A model generated the notes under the pieces. That model worked only from the letters and a program-made list of their open reading frames with translations. It did not search any database and was not told where the DNA came from. Both the position numbers and the translations under genes were made by a program. From Candidatus Poribacteria bacterium (GTDB lineage: Bacteria; Poribacteria; WGA-4E; WGA-3G): 33,831 nucleotides of DNA. Where the stretch lies: positions 1 to 33,831 of the forward strand of contig PYJE01000203.1 in assembly GCA_003635305.1 (NCBI GenBank), given 5' to 3'. Shown here one piece after another: positions 31,336 through 33,831 of the stretch (position 1 is its first letter; each line of letters begins with the position of its first letter).

Positions 31336-33831
31336 TCACCGTTTCCGCGGCCGCCGCGGCGTTCTCTTTCTCGGCCGCCGAACAGGAGCAGGTGGCGGCG
31401 GGGGCGGCGGTGTCACAACTTTGCAGAAGCACGGTAGGAACGCCTCCCACTCGGAGAGGATTTGCACCGCGCGGCAGCTGCCTGTCAACTCAGCATGTTG
31501 ACTGATAAGCGAGCGCAAGCACGCAACATCTGCCGCAGCCGTGACAGGTTCAAGTTTAATCAATTCTGGGTTGCATCGCTGCTGGAACTGTCCGCCTTCG
31601 TCCAGCACGTAGGCGGTGCCGCCTGTCATCCCGGCACCGAAGTTGCGTCCCGTCTCGCCAAGAATCACGACGGTTCCCTCTGTCATATACTCGCACCCGT
31701 GGTCTCCCACACCTTCCACTACGGCGGTGGCACCGCTGTTTCGGACACAGAACCGTTCGCCGGCTTTCCCCGCGGCGTAAAGTGTGCCACCGGTTGCGCC
31801 GTATAACACCGTGTTCCCGATGATGGTATTCTCATGCGAAGGGAACCGCGCCGTTTCAGAAGGTTTGATGACGATTTCCCCACCTGCTAACCCTTTTCCG
31901 ACATAGTCGTTCGCCTCGCCTGTCAACTGAAGGTGCATCCCCTTGCCACAGAAAGCACCGAAACTTTGCCCGGCACTGCCCCTGAAATGACAGCGAATTG
32001 TGCCATCAGGCAAGCCTGCGTCGCCGTAGCGCGTTGCGATGAGCCCGGAGACTTTCGCGCCCACCGTGCGGTGCGTATTCCGAATGGCGTAAGACAATTC
32101 AATCGGCGTTTGCTGCGCGATGGCCGCTTCAGCATCTTGCAAAATCCTGTCGTCGAGTGGCGGGTCTTTCCGGTCATTCCGTTCTTGGGTGTGGTAGCGC
32201 GGTTTCGTGCCGGTTGCATCCGCAGGTGTGAGGATTTCATCCAAGTTCAGCAGTGCGGCTTTTGGATAGTCCGATAAATCGGCGCGTGCCAGCAATTCGG
32301 GGCGGCCGATGATATCGTTCAGGGAACGGTAGCCGAGGTTCGCCAAGATGGCGCGCACCTCGTTCGCGACACCCATCATGAAGTTGACAACCATCTCTGG
32401 AGTGCCGGGGTACTTGGCGCGCAGGCCCGGGTCTTGCGTTGCGATGCCGACGGGACAAGTGTTCAGATGGCATTGCCGCGCCATCACACAGCCTGTAGCT
32501 ACCATCGCCATTGTGCCGAACCCGTATTCTTCCGCGCCTAGCATCGCCGCGATGACGATATCGCGTCCGGAACGCATACCGCCATCAACCCGCAGCACGA
32601 CACGTTCGCGCAAATCGTTTTGGACGAGGGAACGTTGCGTTTCCGCTAGCCCGAGTTCCCACGGGGTGCCGGCGTTCTTGATGGAGCTCAGCGGCGACGC
32701 ACCGGTGCCGCCCTCATGCCCGCTAATCTGAATCACATCGGCGTAACCTTTCGCCACGCCTGACGCAATCGTGCCAACCAAGAATTCCGATACTAACTTG
32801 ACTGCAATCTTCGCGCGCGGGTTCGCCTGCTTCAAATCATAGATGAGTTGCGCTAGATCTTCGATGGAATAAATGTCGTGGTGCGGCGGCGGTGAAATCA
32901 ACGGGACACCCGGCACCGAATGCCGAATCGCCGCAATCTCTGCCGTCACTTTATGCCCCGGAATCTGTCCACCTTCTCCCGGTTTTGAGCCTTGCGCCAT
33001 TTTAATTTCTAATTCCTGCGCGGAGGCGAGATACGTCGGTGTCACACCGAACCGTCCGGATGCCACCTGCTTCAAAGCACTTGAGGCGAGTTCTCCATCC
33101 GGTCTTCGCTGATAGCGTCCGCTGTCTTCGCCGCCTTCACCGCTGCCAGATTTCGCGCCGAGGCGGTTCATGGCGATAGCCAACGTCTCATGTGTTTCAC
33201 GGCTGAGCGCGCCGAAGGACATGCTCCCTGTTGTAAATCGGCGGACGATATCCGCTGCCGGCTCTACTGCGTCTAACGGGATAGGCGTGCCGGGTTTGAA
33301 ATCCAGCAATTCCCGTAAACTGGAAGGCTCACCGCTCTCAACGGCGTTGACGTATGTCTCATAATCCTCCGTTTTTCCTGCCTTGACAAACTTGTGGAGC
33401 GATTTGAACACAGAGGGGTTATAGGCGTGGAACTCGCCGTTTCTGCGGAAGCGGAAATAACCAGCCTCTTCCAAGTGGCCCTCGACACCCGAAAACGCCT
33501 TCGTGTGGAAATGGAGCGTCTCATCGGCGATATGCTCAAACCCAATGCCGTCCAAGCGCGAGGTAGTGCCGGTAAAGCAACGAGCTATCACCTCTGCACT
33601 AATACCGATTGCCTCGAAAATTTGGGCACCGCGATAACTTGACACCGTGGATATGCCCATCTTCGCCATAATTTTCAAGATGCCTTTCTCAATGGCTTCC
33701 TTATAGTTCGCCACCGCGGTTTCAGCGGTGAGTCCGTCGAGTTCCTCCTTCTCGGCGAGTTGCGCGATGGTGGAGAAGACGAGATACGGATTGATGGCAT
33801 TGGCACCATAACCGAGCAGGACAGCAAAATG
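31336..33831 (-). CDS. gltB: Glutamate synthase large subunit (GltB), C-terminal part; 5' end beyond the window
   Basis: LLGYGANAINPYLVFSTIAQL upstream of the track's GTG start is in frame to the edge; TGSMSFGALSRETHETLAIAMNRLGAKSGSGEGGED, GHEGGTGASPLSSIKNAGTPWELGL, GADGG-like VDGGMRSGRDIVIAAMLGAEEYGFGT, CHLNTCPVGIATQ. Confidence 0.97.
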   Translation of the reverse strand, partial: HFAVLLGYGANAINPYLVFSTIAQLAEKEELDGLTAETAVANYKEAIEKGILKIMAKMGISTVSSYRGAQIFEAIGISAEVIARCFTGTTSRLDGIGFEHIADETLHFHTKAFSGVEGHLEEAGYFRFRRNGEFHAYNPSVFKSLHKFVKAGKTEDYETYVNAVESGEPSSLRELLDFKPGTPIPLDAVEPAADIVRRFTTGSMSFGALSRETHETLAIAMNRLGAKSGSGEGGEDSGRYQRRPDGELASSALKQVASGRFGVTPTYLASAQELEIKMAQGSKPGEGGQIPGHKVTAEIAAIRHSVPGVPLISPPPHHDIYSIEDLAQLIYDLKQANPRAKIAVKLVSEFLVGTIASGVAKGYADVIQISGHEGGTGASPLSSIKNAGTPWELGLAETQRSLVQNDLRERVVLRVDGGMRSGRDIVIAAMLGAEEYGFGTMAMVATGCVMARQCHLNTCPVGIATQDPGLRAKYPGTPEMVVNFMMGVANEVRAILANLGYRSLNDIIGRPELLARADLSDYPKAALLNLDEILTPADATGTKPRYHTQERNDRKDPPLDDRILQDAEAAIAQQTPIELSYAIRNTHRTVGAKVSGLIATRYGDAGLPDGTIRCHFRGSAGQSFGAFCGKGMHLQLTGEANDYVGKGLAGGEIVIKPSETARFPSHENTIIGNTVLYGATGGTLYAAGKAGERFCVRNSGATAVVEGVGDHGCEYMTEGTVVILGETGRNFGAGMTGGTAYVLDEGGQFQQRCNPELIKLEPVTAAADVACLRSLISQHAELTGSCRAVQILSEWEAFLPCFCKVVTPPPPPPPAPVRRPRKRTPRRPRKR

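Overview
The window looks like a chromosomal segment of an uncultivated bacterium. LamG proteins with a shared '-KLATTWGxLK' C-terminus and AGCAGGATT-type intergenic repeats suggest Candidatus Poribacteria or a relative, but this is inference from memory and was not searched. Coding content: a truncated nucleotidyltransferase, a small membrane protein, three LamG-fold secreted proteins with a Gfo/Idh/MocA oxidoreductase, a HAD hydrolase, a DUF58 protein, an orphan TauB/SsuB-type ATPase, MsrP, a peptidase-MA-like / metallophosphoesterase / TPR cluster, a compact bacterial-microcompartment module (BMC-H, PduL, flavoprotein), an Arg/Ser/Thr-rich secreted protein, DUF5683, an NTF2-like lipoprotein, a Wzz-like protein, a PIN-domain/antitoxin-like array, an outer-membrane-like protein with ExbB/ExbD/ExbD, and the C-terminal part of GltB. 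The most interesting signals are: (1) a 2.7-kb array with two leaderless PIN-toxin ORFs, each fused in frame to an antitoxin-like ORF that has its own internal RBS, plus three stand-alone copies of the antitoxin-like ORF, mosaic copies and a hairpin after every copy; (2) large intergenic elements built from degenerate 9-10 bp CARGATT repeats that abut strong promoters; (3) palindromic GTAGGCGCGGTTTNNAACCGCGCCTAC repeats, two of them associated with duplicated gene 3' ends; (4) the BMC mini-locus; (5) an ExbB with an N-terminal carboxypeptidase-regulatory-like domain. All calls are by eye; no homology search was run.
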